Below are positions 34,163-42,408 of a stretch of DNA of 64,000 nt, piece by piece. The DNA comes from Pseudomonadota bacterium (lineage in GTDB: Bacteria; Pseudomonadota; Gammaproteobacteria; Steroidobacterales; Steroidobacteraceae), in contig JAFEDS010000010.1 in the NCBI GenBank assembly GCA_018241505.1, positions 558,001 through 622,000 of the forward strand, in the 5' to 3' direction. A program made the translations under genes and the position numbers. Each line of letters starts with the position of its first letter. Position 1 is the stretch's first letter. A model generated the notes under the pieces. That model was given only the letters and a program-made list of their open reading frames with translations. It was not told the DNA's origin and made no database searches.

Positions 34163-36121
34163 ATGGGGTTTTCCAGCCACGCCGCACGGCCGCGCCGGTC
34201 CGCGCTGGCCACATTGTGGGCAGTTATTCTCGTTCCAGCAATCCTCGGGCTGCCGGCGCCCGCGAACGCAGCCCCGCTGGAAACCTACGGCCGGCTGCCC
34301 AGTCTCGAGGACATGGCGCTGTCACCCAGCGGCAAGCGAATCGCTTTCGTCCGCACCGATGGCAATCTTCGCCGGGTCGCCATCGCCGACCTGCCGAACA
34401 CGCTGCTGCAGCGAGTGAACTTTGGCGAAGTCAAGCTCCGTCACCTGGCCTGGGCCGACGACGACCATCTGATGATCACGACCTCCTCCACCGGCATGCC
34501 CTGGGGCCTGATTGGCAAGGACATTGAGTGGTCGCAGCTTTCCGTCTGGGAAGTCAGCACCAGGAAGCTGCACACCTACCCGGATCGGGACTTGAAGGAC
34601 GTTGACACCATCAACGCCATCGTGGCCCGCCCGATGGTCCGGCACATTGGCAACGACACAGTGATTTTCCTCACCGGCCTCTACGTGAAGGAATCAACCA
34701 AGCTGGCATTGATCAAGGTCAACCTGACAACTCATCTGCAGAGCGTCGTTCGCCTGGGAAGCGATGCCACCCGCGGCTGGCTGGTGGATGAAGCGGGCGA
34801 GGTCGTTGCCGAAGAAAACTACTACGAGCACAACCAGAAATGGCAGATGAAACTGCGCCACAACGGCAACTGGTTCGAGGCCGAATCGCAGCGCACTGCC
34901 ATCGATATTCCCGACATGGTCGGCTTCGGTCCCAACGGCGACACGGTGTTGGTATCGACCCTGGAGAAAGGCGAGTCGGTGTGGGAGCTGCTGTCGCTGC
35001 GGGATGGCAAGCTCGGCCCGCCCCTCGAGGGCGGCGACGATCTCAACAACGCGTTGGAAGACCCCATCACCCACCGCATGATCGGCGGCGAGGCAATCGA
35101 CGATCAGCGCAAGTATGTGTTCTTCAACCCCGACCTGAAGAGTCGCTGGCAGTCAGTGCGGGACGCTTACGAGGGCGAACGGCTGAAGTTGATTTCAACC
35201 TCCGCCGACATGATGCAGTTTCTCATCCTCGTGGATGGCAGCGGCGGCTATCGTTATGAGCTGATCAACATGAACACAGCCCGCGCGATGCCCATTGGCG
35301 CTGTCTATGACGGCCTGAAGGAGACCCTGCCGACCACGCGCATCACCTACGAAGCGGCTGACGGGCTGAAAATTCCTGCGTACCTGACACTGCCCGCGGG
35401 CAAGCCAGCTACCAAGCTGCCATTGATCGTTTTTCCGCACGGCGGACCTGCGGCGCACGATACCGCTGAATTTGACTGGTGGACCCAGGCGATGGCCGCG
35501 CAAGGATACGCCGTCCTGCGCCCAAACTATCGCGGCTCTACCACGACTCAATCATTCATCAATGCCGGCTATGGGCAATGGGGCCGGAAGATGCAGACCG
35601 ACTTGTCGGACGGCGTCCGCTACCTGGCGAAACAAGGGACAATCGATCCTGCACGCGTGTGCATCGTGGGCGCGAGTTACGGAGGTTATGCAGCGCTCGC
35701 GGGCGTCACCCTGGACCCCGGAGTGTATCGCTGCGCGGTGTCGATCGCCGGAGTCTCCGATCTCAAACGCATGCTCGTGTGGGAAAGACAGCGGGAGGGC
35801 TGGGGCGATCACATCGCCACCCGCTACTGGAATCGCTACATGGGAATAAAGGGGCCGGACGATCCGGTGTTGGATGAGATTTCGCCCATCAAGCACATAG
35901 ACCGCGTCACCGTTCCCGTGCTGCTGATTCACGGCAAGGACGATACCGTTGTTGCCTATGAGCAGAGCGAATTCATGTTGAAAGCGCTGCAGAAGGCCAA
36001 CAAGCCGGTGGAGTTGGTTACTTTGAAGAAAGAGGACCACTGGCTGTCGCGGAGCGAAACCCGGCTGCTCATGCTGCAAAGCTCAGTGGCGTTTCTGAAG
36101 GCCAACAACCCACCTGACTGA
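34163..36121 (+). CDS. S9 family prolyl-oligopeptidase-like serine peptidase, exported
   Basis: ATG chosen five bases after AAGGGAG. The 652-residue protein has a signal peptide (LATLWAVILVPAILGLPAPANA), a seven-bladed propeller-like region (about 40-390) and an alpha/beta hydrolase domain. Catalytic residues: Ser505 in GASYGGYAAL, Asp at 593/594 in HGKDDTVV and His626 in KKEDHWLS. It would act in the periplasm on small peptides. Lasso-peptide isopeptidases belong to this broad fold, but those usually lie beside the receptor gene of their cluster; this gene is 11 kb from receptor 2 and its N-terminus (LETYGRLPSLEDMALSPSG) is that of ordinary S9C-like peptidases of xanthomonad relatives. I therefore call it a general S9 peptidase. 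Confidence 0.85.
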   Translation: MGFSSHAARPRRSALATLWAVILVPAILGLPAPANAAPLETYGRLPSLEDMALSPSGKRIAFVRTDGNLRRVAIADLPNTLLQRVNFGEVKLRHLAWADDDHLMITTSSTGMPWGLIGKDIEWSQLSVWEVSTRKLHTYPDRDLKDVDTINAIVARPMVRHIGNDTVIFLTGLYVKESTKLALIKVNLTTHLQSVVRLGSDATRGWLVDEAGEVVAEENYYEHNQKWQMKLRHNGNWFEAESQRTAIDIPDMVGFGPNGDTVLVSTLEKGESVWELLSLRDGKLGPPLEGGDDLNNALEDPITHRMIGGEAIDDQRKYVFFNPDLKSRWQSVRDAYEGERLKLISTSADMMQFLILVDGSGGYRYELINMNTARAMPIGAVYDGLKETLPTTRITYEAADGLKIPAYLTLPAGKPATKLPLIVFPHGGPAAHDTAEFDWWTQAMAAQGYAVLRPNYRGSTTTQSFINAGYGQWGRKMQTDLSDGVRYLAKQGTIDPARVCIVGASYGGYAALAGVTLDPGVYRCAVSIAGVSDLKRMLVWERQREGWGDHIATRYWNRYMGIKGPDDPVLDEISPIKHIDRVTVPVLLIHGKDDTVVAYEQSEFMLKALQKANKPVELVTLKKEDHWLSRSETRLLMLQSSVAFLKANNPPD

Positions 36122-36140
36122 GCCCGCTCAACGCCGCCAC

Positions 36141-36178
36141 CGCCCGCGGTCCGCCCCGCCGCCCGCGGTCCGCCCCGC
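36141..36178. repeat. Tandem 19-bp repeat
   Basis: CGCCCGCGGTCCGCCCCGC occurs twice head to tail (36141-36159 and 36160-36178) in the convergent gap between the S9 peptidase and the GH100-like gene. A third, imperfect GC-rich unit follows. Confidence 0.7.
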
Positions 36179-36267
36179 GGCCCGTCACCCGCAGGCCGCG
36201 CCGACAACCTGCGGCCCTCACCCGCCCGCCCCGCGGCCCCGTCCGCCGTCCATCACCCGCCCACGGC

Positions 36268-37500
36268 TTACTCCACCGCGAACAAATCCTCCCCACCCGC
36301 CACAGCCCACTCGGCCATCAAAAAAGCAGCGGCATTCCACGACTGCCCAGGCATCCCCCGCGGCGCGAGCGTCCTGCCGTGCAGCCACTCGGTAAACGCC
36401 CAGCTACCCACTTCGCACGCCCGCGCCATCCCTTCCAACGCCTGTTGGGCCTGCCGTGAGCGACCCGCCGCGGCCAGCGCTGCAACCCAGAAGCCGCCCA
36501 CCATCGGCCAGATGCCTCCATTATGGTATTGCCACACCTGGTTTTGCCGATGGCGTGCCATGTACGGCCGCCACAGCGAGCTCTTGTGTCGAATCGGATG
36601 GGTCACGGCGCGAACTGGGTAAGGGTCTCCCACCTGTGCACGGATCAACGCATCCAACGTGCGGCGGGTTGCCCGCTCGTCGGCGAGCCCCATCAGTACA
36701 GCCAACACATTACCAAACACATCGCCCTCGTCACCCCAGAAGGAGAAATTGACGAAGCTCAAATACAAATCCCGGTCGCGCCCCTTTTTCAACACATACT
36801 CATTGAGCAAGCGGGCGCGCCGATACTGCGCCAGGCCGGCCGAGAAAGGATGGAACAGACCGTTGAAGTTCTCGCGGGTCGCCGCGGCATGGGGGACCGC
36901 AAACAGGCGCTTCACCAGATACCACAATGCGTTGGTATAGAGCACAAACCCCGAACGCGGCATGATGTCGGCCCAGTCGCTCGCCTCGTTCTGTTGCAAC
37001 AGGTAGAAGCGCTGATGCTCCTGTGCCAACAACCATTGCAACGCCAGCCGGACTTCGCGTGCATAGCGCCGCAGCAATCCCCGGGGCTGCCGGCGCCGGT
37101 CGAGTCGCGGCTGGCCGCGCCGATCAAGAACCGCGAGTGCGATCAACCACCACAGGGTCGAATCGATACAGCCGAGATACCAGAAGTCCGGCTCGCGCCG
37201 TTGCAGGTCCACAAACTTGGGCATCTGGCCGTTGGGCGCCTGGTGCTCGGCCAGGGTGTGCAGTCCGGTGACCGCCTCCCGCTCCAACAGTTTGTCACCC
37301 GAGACAGCCATGCCAAGGGCGCACACCGCCGCATCGCGCCCAAAGATTGCCGTGTAACCCCGCTTCTCAGCGCGCTCCCCCGGCGTCGCCGCCAGAATGC
37401 CCCCGCCGGTCAGATTCCGCTTCAGCAGCTCGATGGAGCGCTCATGGCAGGTATACAGCAGCGACTTTGTGTCCCAATGATCGTCCAGGCGTTTCTTCAT
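36268..37500 (-). CDS. GH100-like glycoside hydrolase / amylo-alpha-1,6-glucosidase-fold protein
   Basis: A 410-residue (alpha/alpha)6-barrel protein without a signal peptide. Segments KRGYTAIFGRDAAVCALGM, GCIDSTLWWLIALAVL, SDWADIMPRSGFVLYTNALWY, FVNFSFWGDEGDVFGNVLAVL and QYHNGGIWPMVGGFWVAALAA match neutral/alkaline invertase (GH100) and related debranching-type hydrolases; the Asp in GRDAAV/DSTLWW and the acidic residues of the middle segments are the likely active site. Sucrose or a maltooligosaccharide is the plausible substrate. Its relation to treY at the left edge is only thematic. Confidence 0.7.
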   Translation of the reverse strand: MKKRLDDHWDTKSLLYTCHERSIELLKRNLTGGGILAATPGERAEKRGYTAIFGRDAAVCALGMAVSGDKLLEREAVTGLHTLAEHQAPNGQMPKFVDLQRREPDFWYLGCIDSTLWWLIALAVLDRRGQPRLDRRRQPRGLLRRYAREVRLALQWLLAQEHQRFYLLQQNEASDWADIMPRSGFVLYTNALWYLVKRLFAVPHAAATRENFNGLFHPFSAGLAQYRRARLLNEYVLKKGRDRDLYLSFVNFSFWGDEGDVFGNVLAVLMGLADERATRRTLDALIRAQVGDPYPVRAVTHPIRHKSSLWRPYMARHRQNQVWQYHNGGIWPMVGGFWVAALAAAGRSRQAQQALEGMARACEVGSWAFTEWLHGRTLAPRGMPGQSWNAAAFLMAEWAVAGGEDLFAVE

Positions 37501-37547
37501 GCGTCAGGCGTCTCTTCACCCATGCCGTTGCTGGCATGATAGTGGCT

Positions 37548-37967
37548 ATGGACATTGCCCACCTGATCCAGTCTGCCCTTGCACCGGTATTCCTCTTGTC
37601 TGGCGTCGGTGTAACCCTGGGCGTCATGACCAGTCGACTGGCACGTGCGGTTGACCGCGCAAGGCACCTGGAAGAACTGCTCGCCCGTCATCCGGCCGAT
37701 ACACGTCAAATTCATGAAGATCTGCAGGTACTGGGTCGAAGGACGCGGTACATCCATGCTGCGATCACAATGTGCGGGTGCTCAGCGGTATTGATCGCGT
37801 TGGTAGTGATTACGCTGTTTGCCAATGCATTCTTCGGCTCAGGTTTCGCTGGGACGATTGCGTTGCTGTTTGTGGGCGCAATGATCTTCATTACGGGGGC
37901 TTACATTGCCTTTCTCGTCGAGGTGCGCCTGGCAACGCGAAGCCTGCGCATTGGGCCCATAAAGTGA
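37548..37967 (+). CDS. DUF2721 family small membrane protein
   Basis: Start placed at MDIAHLIQSALAPVFLLSG; an in-frame ATG four codons upstream is also possible. The 139-residue protein has an N-terminal hydrophobic helix (LAPVFLLSGVGVTLGVMTS), a charged middle that includes SRLARAVDRARHLEELL and RRTRYIHAAITMC, and two C-terminal membrane helices (SAVLIALVVITLFANAFFG, GTIALLFVGAMIFITGAYIAFLVEV). This is the layout of DUF2721 proteins, whose function is unknown. It starts about 47 bp from the divergent GH100-like gene. Confidence 0.8.
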   Translation: MDIAHLIQSALAPVFLLSGVGVTLGVMTSRLARAVDRARHLEELLARHPADTRQIHEDLQVLGRRTRYIHAAITMCGCSAVLIALVVITLFANAFFGSGFAGTIALLFVGAMIFITGAYIAFLVEVRLATRSLRIGPIK

Positions 37968-38030
37968 AATTGCCCAGATTGGGCAGTTTTGTGCCCTTCA
38001 CGTCTTCTGCAGAGGGCATACCCTGTTTTC

Positions 38031-38582
38031 ATGCGACGCCAAGCAACCCGAACGTGGATCGGCACCGACGCCCAAGTTGTGCGACACGTCCGTGTTTGCG
38101 GCGACGGACATCTCGCAACCGCAACACGTATTGAGCTGGACAGACAGGGAATCCACCGCAAAACCGACGACCTCCTGCCCTCGCTACGGCCCGCGTTGGT
38201 GATTGCATGTGCGGATAGCGAAGCCGACCAGTCGTTCGCCGAAGCTGCGCAGCAAGCCATCGCTGACGGTTCACCTTTGCTGCTCTGTTGTCTCGTGGGC
38301 CGTGTCGTCCGACTCGGTCCGTTGATTGATCCATGTTCATGTTTCACCGGCCCCTCTCATCCGCCCCCTGACGCGGCGAAGCAGCCGGCGGAGCTGCCCC
38401 ACGGCTGCGCCGAAGCCGACCATCCACCTCTGAATCTATATGCCCGGCTGGGCGCCCTGCTGATCAGCGCCCAAGCCTTGAATTTCCTCTTGGGCGCCCG
38501 ACATCAGTGCGTTCTGGATCGCGTGGTGGAGCTAAACCCCTGGTCAATGGAATCAAAGGGTTACAGAGTGCTTGCTAGCTGA
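38031..38582 (+). CDS. Truncated E1/ThiF-like protein (TOMM cyclodehydratase E1-like)
   Basis: A 183-residue frame with no close match I can name with confidence. Its order of segments resembles the middle of E1/ThiF-like proteins of azoline-forming RiPP systems: a degenerate GxG strand (VRVCGDGHLATATRIELDRQG), then LRPALVIACADSEADQSFAEAA, then GSPLLLCCLVGRVVRLGPLIDPCSCFTG (compare G-P-L-V-x-P-G-x-x-C), and a helical end LYARLGALLISAQALNFLLGA. It lacks an RRE and the ATP/metal regions. The ribosome site is weak and a GTG at 37989 is an alternative start. No YcaO, dehydrogenase or precursor is nearby, so it may be a relic or a stand-alone protein. Confidence 0.45.
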   Translation: MRRQATRTWIGTDAQVVRHVRVCGDGHLATATRIELDRQGIHRKTDDLLPSLRPALVIACADSEADQSFAEAAQQAIADGSPLLLCCLVGRVVRLGPLIDPCSCFTGPSHPPPDAAKQPAELPHGCAEADHPPLNLYARLGALLISAQALNFLLGARHQCVLDRVVELNPWSMESKGYRVLAS

Positions 38583-38720
38583 GATCTTTGCCCGGCAATA
38601 GCCGGAGGGATCTGGTACCCTGCGCGTCCTTTTTTGCGTATGCGCCTCCAGGGCTTGCCGCATGCGCCGGTGCTGTAGCTGTCAGCGACCGTACACATGC
38701 CCGAAATAAGCTTGCTTCCT

Positions 38721-40550
38721 ATGAATCGCCCCATACGCAACATAGCCATCATCGCTCACGTCGACCACGGCAAAACCACGCTGGTCGACTGCCTGCTCAA
38801 ACAGTCGGGAACGTTCGCCGCCCACGAGAAGCTGGGCGAGCGCATCATGGACTCGAACGACATCGAGAAAGAGCGCGGCATCACGATTCTTGCCAAGAAC
38901 TGCGCCATCGAATACGGCGGCACCCGTATCAACATTGTCGATACGCCGGGCCACGCCGATTTCGGTGGTGAAGTTGAGCGCGTGTTGTCCATGGTCGATG
39001 GTGTATTACTGCTCGTCGACGCGGTCGAAGGCCCGATGCCCCAGACCCGCTTTGTGACCCGCAAGGCACTGGCCCTCGGACACAAGGCCATTGTGGTGGT
39101 CAACAAGATCGACCGCCCCGGCGCCCGTCCGGGCTGGGTCGTCGACCAGACATTCGAGCTGTTTGACAAGCTCGGCGCCAGTGATGAACAGCTCGATTTC
39201 CCCGTGATCTACGCCTCGGCCCTGCATGGCTGGGCCAGCACCGATTTCACCGAGCGACGCCCTGATATGTCGGCGTTGTTCGAGGCCGTGTTGGCGCATG
39301 TGCCGCCACCGGCCGCGGATGTCAACAAACCCCTGCAGTTGCAGATTTCGACCCTGGACTACAACTCCTATGTAGGCCGTATCGGCATCGGCCGTATCCG
39401 CAGTGGTTCCATCAAACCCAATCAGAACGTGGTGCTGCGCTACGGTGATGAAGACCGCGGCACCGCGAAGATTGCGCAGGTCCTGACGTTCACAGGCTTG
39501 CAGCGAACGCCAACCGAAGAGGCGTCAGCCGGCGACATCGTTGCCATCACGGGAATCGATGACGTAAACATCGGAGTAACCGTCTGCCATCCGGAAGCGC
39601 CGGCAGGCTTGCCTCCGATCCGGGTTGACGAGCCGACCCTGGCCATGAATTTCCAGGTCAACACCTCACCGTTCGCGGGTCGTGAAGGCAAGTACGTCAC
39701 CAGCCGCCAGATCCGCGAGCGCCTGTATCGCGAGCTGCAGAGCAACGTCGCGCTCCGTGTTGAAGACACGGAAGAACCCGATGTCATGCGTGTCTCCGGC
39801 CGCGGCGAGCTGCATCTGACCATCCTCGTCGAGAACATGCGGCGCGAAGGTTATGAGCTGGCAGTGTCGCGGCCCCAGGTGTTGACGAAGGTTGTCGACG
39901 GTGTCGTCCAGGAGCCTTATGAAGCGCTCACGGTCGATATTGAGGAGTCCAACCAGGGCTCCGTCATGGAGGCTCTCGGTACGCGCCGTGCCGAGCTCAC
40001 CGACATGCAGATTGACGGTAACAGTGGGCGTGCGCGCCTCGAGTACCGCGTCCCGGCCCGCGGCCTGATCGGCTTTCAGGGCGAGTTCATGACGCTCACA
40101 CGCGGCACCGGCCTCATCAGCCACATCTTCGACGGCTTCGCACCGGTGAAAGGCGAGATTCCCGATCGCCATAACGGCGTGCTCATCAGCAGCGAGCAGG
40201 GCGAGGCGGTTGCCTACTCCCTCTTCAATCTGCAGGAGCGCGGCCGCATGTTCGTCAGCCACGGCGAGAAGCTCTACGAGGGCATGATCATCGGCATCCA
40301 CAGCCGTGAGAACGATCTCGTGGTGAATCCGACCAAGACCAAGAAGCTGACCAACATCCGCGCCGCGGGCAAGGATGAAGCGCTGATTCTGACACCGCCC
40401 ATCCAGCTCACACTGGAATATGCAGTGGAGTTCATTGCGGACGACGAGCTGGTGGAAGTCACGCCGATCTCCATCCGCATCCGCAAGCGGTTCCTGAAAG
40501 AGCAGGACCGCAAAAAAGCTTCCCGCAGCGACGCGGCACTCATCGCCTGA
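38721..40550 (+). CDS. typA: Ribosome-associated GTPase TypA/BipA
   Basis: A 609-residue translational GTPase related to EF-G, needed for ribosome assembly and stress growth. G1 is [12 protein letters not shown], the switch region carries KERGITI, G3 is DTPGHADF and G4 NKID. The BipA-specific C-terminal domain is present ([38 protein letters not shown]). Start placed at [15 protein letters not shown] in agreement with the family; an in-frame ATG eight codons upstream (38697) is also possible. A terminator-like hairpin follows the stop. Confidence 0.95.
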   Translation: MNRPIRNIAIIAHVDHGKTTLVDCLLKQSGTFAAHEKLGERIMDSNDIEKERGITILAKNCAIEYGGTRINIVDTPGHADFGGEVERVLSMVDGVLLLVDAVEGPMPQTRFVTRKALALGHKAIVVVNKIDRPGARPGWVVDQTFELFDKLGASDEQLDFPVIYASALHGWASTDFTERRPDMSALFEAVLAHVPPPAADVNKPLQLQISTLDYNSYVGRIGIGRIRSGSIKPNQNVVLRYGDEDRGTAKIAQVLTFTGLQRTPTEEASAGDIVAITGIDDVNIGVTVCHPEAPAGLPPIRVDEPTLAMNFQVNTSPFAGREGKYVTSRQIRERLYRELQSNVALRVEDTEEPDVMRVSGRGELHLTILVENMRREGYELAVSRPQVLTKVVDGVVQEPYEALTVDIEESNQGSVMEALGTRRAELTDMQIDGNSGRARLEYRVPARGLIGFQGEFMTLTRGTGLISHIFDGFAPVKGEIPDRHNGVLISSEQGEAVAYSLFNLQERGRMFVSHGEKLYEGMIIGIHSRENDLVVNPTKTKKLTNIRAAGKDEALILTPPIQLTLEYAVEFIADDELVEVTPISIRIRKRFLKEQDRKKASRSDAALIA

Positions 40551-40555
40551 CCTTG

Positions 40556-40579
40556 GGCGGGAGCTGCCCAGCTCCCGCC
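40556..40579 (+). terminator. Hairpin after typA
   Basis: GGCGGGAGCT (40556-40565) pairs perfectly with AGCTCCCGCC (40570-40579) around GCCC, six bases after the typA stop, then GTCCCCCCTTTT. Likely intrinsic terminator with a weak T-run. Confidence 0.7.
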
Positions 40580-40648
40580 GTCCCCCCTTTTGGCGGCTTC
40601 CTGCTAGCATTCTGGTATAGGTCCTAGAACAACCAAGCAGGGGTTTCC

Positions 40649-41758
40649 ATGAATACCAGGACATTGCGGCCCGTCCTTCTCGCGGCGCTGTGCGGCATTC
40701 TCTCGCTGGCGGCCGGACTTGCCCGGGCCGACATCACCCTCGAGCACACCATGGCCGTGGAGGGTGTGGGGGCCATGGCCTTCGGCAACATGTCCGGCAC
40801 GAGCAAGACCACCATTTCCGGCGACCGCTCGCGCACCGACAGCGACATCAAAATGAAATCCAAGCTCGTGGGGTTCCTCGCCCGCAATGCAGTGGGCCCC
40901 TCCGCCGAGATCGTGCTCCTGGATCAGGACAAGCTCTACCATCTCAACATCAACAAGAAGGAATACACGGAGACGACGTTCGAGCAGATGCGCGAGCGCA
41001 TGCAGAAGGCAACCGACCAGATGAATTCAGCGGACGAGCGCAAACAGCCGTCCGCCGTGGATCAGTCGAAGTGCGAATGGCTGCCTGCCCGGGCCGATGT
41101 GAAGAAGACAGGCGAGAAGGCGCAGTACGCCGGCTATGACTCCGAGCGCGTAGTCATAACAGCGGCGCAGCCCTGCAAGGACAAGGAGACGGGCTCCATC
41201 TGCGAAGTGGCCCTCGTGCTGGATAATTGGATGGCCCCTGGATTCGCCGAAGGCAGCGAAGCACAGAAGTTCTACAAGGCGTACGCGGCGAAGATGGGAC
41301 TCGATACGTCCGGCTCACAGGATATATCCCAGCGCGCGCGGCAGCTCTTCAGCCAGTACAAGGGCATCTGGTCCGAGATTGCAACGAAGATGCAGGGCGT
41401 GAAGGGTTATCCGGTCAGAAGCAGCTTTACGCTCGCCATGGGAGGTGCGCAATGCAAGGACCCGAAGGCGCATCAGAGCGCGGAAAGTCAGGACAGCGAC
41501 AGCTCCAGCAACAACCCGGCCGCGCTCGCGGGCGCCGTTGCCGGCAAGCTGGGCGGACTGTTCCATAAGAAGAAAGACGACTCGGACAGCGCACCGGCCG
41601 CGGCCGCCCCAGCGCCTGCTGTATCCCCCGCGCCGTTGCCACCGGGCGATGTGGCCCTGATTACCGTTTCCTCGCAGTTGGTTTCGGTATCCGGCAATAG
41701 CGCGAGCGCCGACGCCTTCACGGTACCCGCGGACTTCAAAAAGACCGAGATGCGTTAA
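40649..41758 (+). CDS. Exported protein of unknown function (DUF4412-like)
   Basis: A 369-residue protein with a clear signal peptide ([22 protein letters not shown]). The first 270 residues form a soluble periplasmic domain with strand-rich segments ([53 protein letters not shown]) that resemble DUF4412-type proteins monitoring or binding lipids, but this is a weak likeness. A Ser/Asp/Asn-rich then Ala/Pro-rich linker (about 275-335) leads to a short C-terminal strand. Four Cys in the mature part could pair. Stop codon overlaps the convergent folE stop. Confidence 0.6.
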   Translation: MNTRTLRPVLLAALCGILSLAAGLARADITLEHTMAVEGVGAMAFGNMSGTSKTTISGDRSRTDSDIKMKSKLVGFLARNAVGPSAEIVLLDQDKLYHLNINKKEYTETTFEQMRERMQKATDQMNSADERKQPSAVDQSKCEWLPARADVKKTGEKAQYAGYDSERVVITAAQPCKDKETGSICEVALVLDNWMAPGFAEGSEAQKFYKAYAAKMGLDTSGSQDISQRARQLFSQYKGIWSEIATKMQGVKGYPVRSSFTLAMGGAQCKDPKAHQSAESQDSDSSSNNPAALAGAVAGKLGGLFHKKKDDSDSAPAAAAPAPAVSPAPLPPGDVALITVSSQLVSVSGNSASADAFTVPADFKKTEMR

Positions 41759-42360
41759 TAGACTTCCTTGGCCGCCCGGATATCCACGAACTGGAGGAAC
41801 TCCATTCGCGTCCGGGCGTCCTCCCGGAACGTCCCGGTCATGCGGCTGGTCACCATTGAGACACCCCGCTTGTGTATGCCCCGCGTGGTCATGCACTCGT
41901 GGGTCGCATCGATCACGACACCCACGCCGCGCGGTTTGAGCACGTCGTTGATGCAATTGGCGATCTCGGCGGTCAGCTTTTCCTGGACCTGGAAGCGGCG
42001 CGCGTAACCCTCGACGACGCGGGCGAGCTTGCTGATGCCGACCACTTTGTTGGTGGGCAGATAGCCGATGTGAGCGCGGCCGATGATCGGCGCCATGTGA
42101 TGCTCACAGTGCGACTCGAAGGAGATGTCCCGCAGCACGATCATTTCGTCGTACCCACCGACTTCCTCGAACGTCCGGCGCAGGTACTCCGACGGATCCA
42201 ACTCGTAGCCGGAGAACCAATCGCGATAGGCATTGACCACCCGCTTCGGTGTCTCGAGCAGCCCCTCGCGATCCGGATCGTCGCCGGCCCATCGCAAAAG
42301 CGTGCGTACAGCCTCTTCCGCGGCCTTCCGCGAGACCTTCCGTCGAGTCTTACCGGCCAT
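41755..42360 (-). CDS. folE: GTP cyclohydrolase I
   Basis: A 201-residue enzyme that converts GTP to dihydroneopterin triphosphate, the first step of tetrahydrofolate synthesis. Zinc ligands lie in [18 protein letters not shown] and in [11 protein letters not shown]; the active-site segment [23 protein letters not shown] is complete. Length and ends are normal. It lies 48 bp downstream of the GGDEF-EAL gene on the same strand and shares its stop region with the convergent exported protein. Confidence 0.95.
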   Translation of the reverse strand: MAGKTRRKVSRKAAEEAVRTLLRWAGDDPDREGLLETPKRVVNAYRDWFSGYELDPSEYLRRTFEEVGGYDEMIVLRDISFESHCEHHMAPIIGRAHIGYLPTNKVVGISKLARVVEGYARRFQVQEKLTAEIANCINDVLKPRGVGVVIDATHECMTTRGIHKRGVSMVTSRMTGTFREDARTRMEFLQFVDIRAAKEVY

Positions 42361-42408
42361 GCTGTCCCTTGGTGTTCTTATCGGCGCGGGACGCGCCAGC
42401 GACGGATT

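Noticed and set aside
34163..36121. S9 peptidase considered as the lasso isopeptidase
   Set aside because: It is 11 kb from the nearest receptor, separated by unrelated operons, and its N-terminal propeller resembles common S9 peptidases; listed only as a remote candidate.
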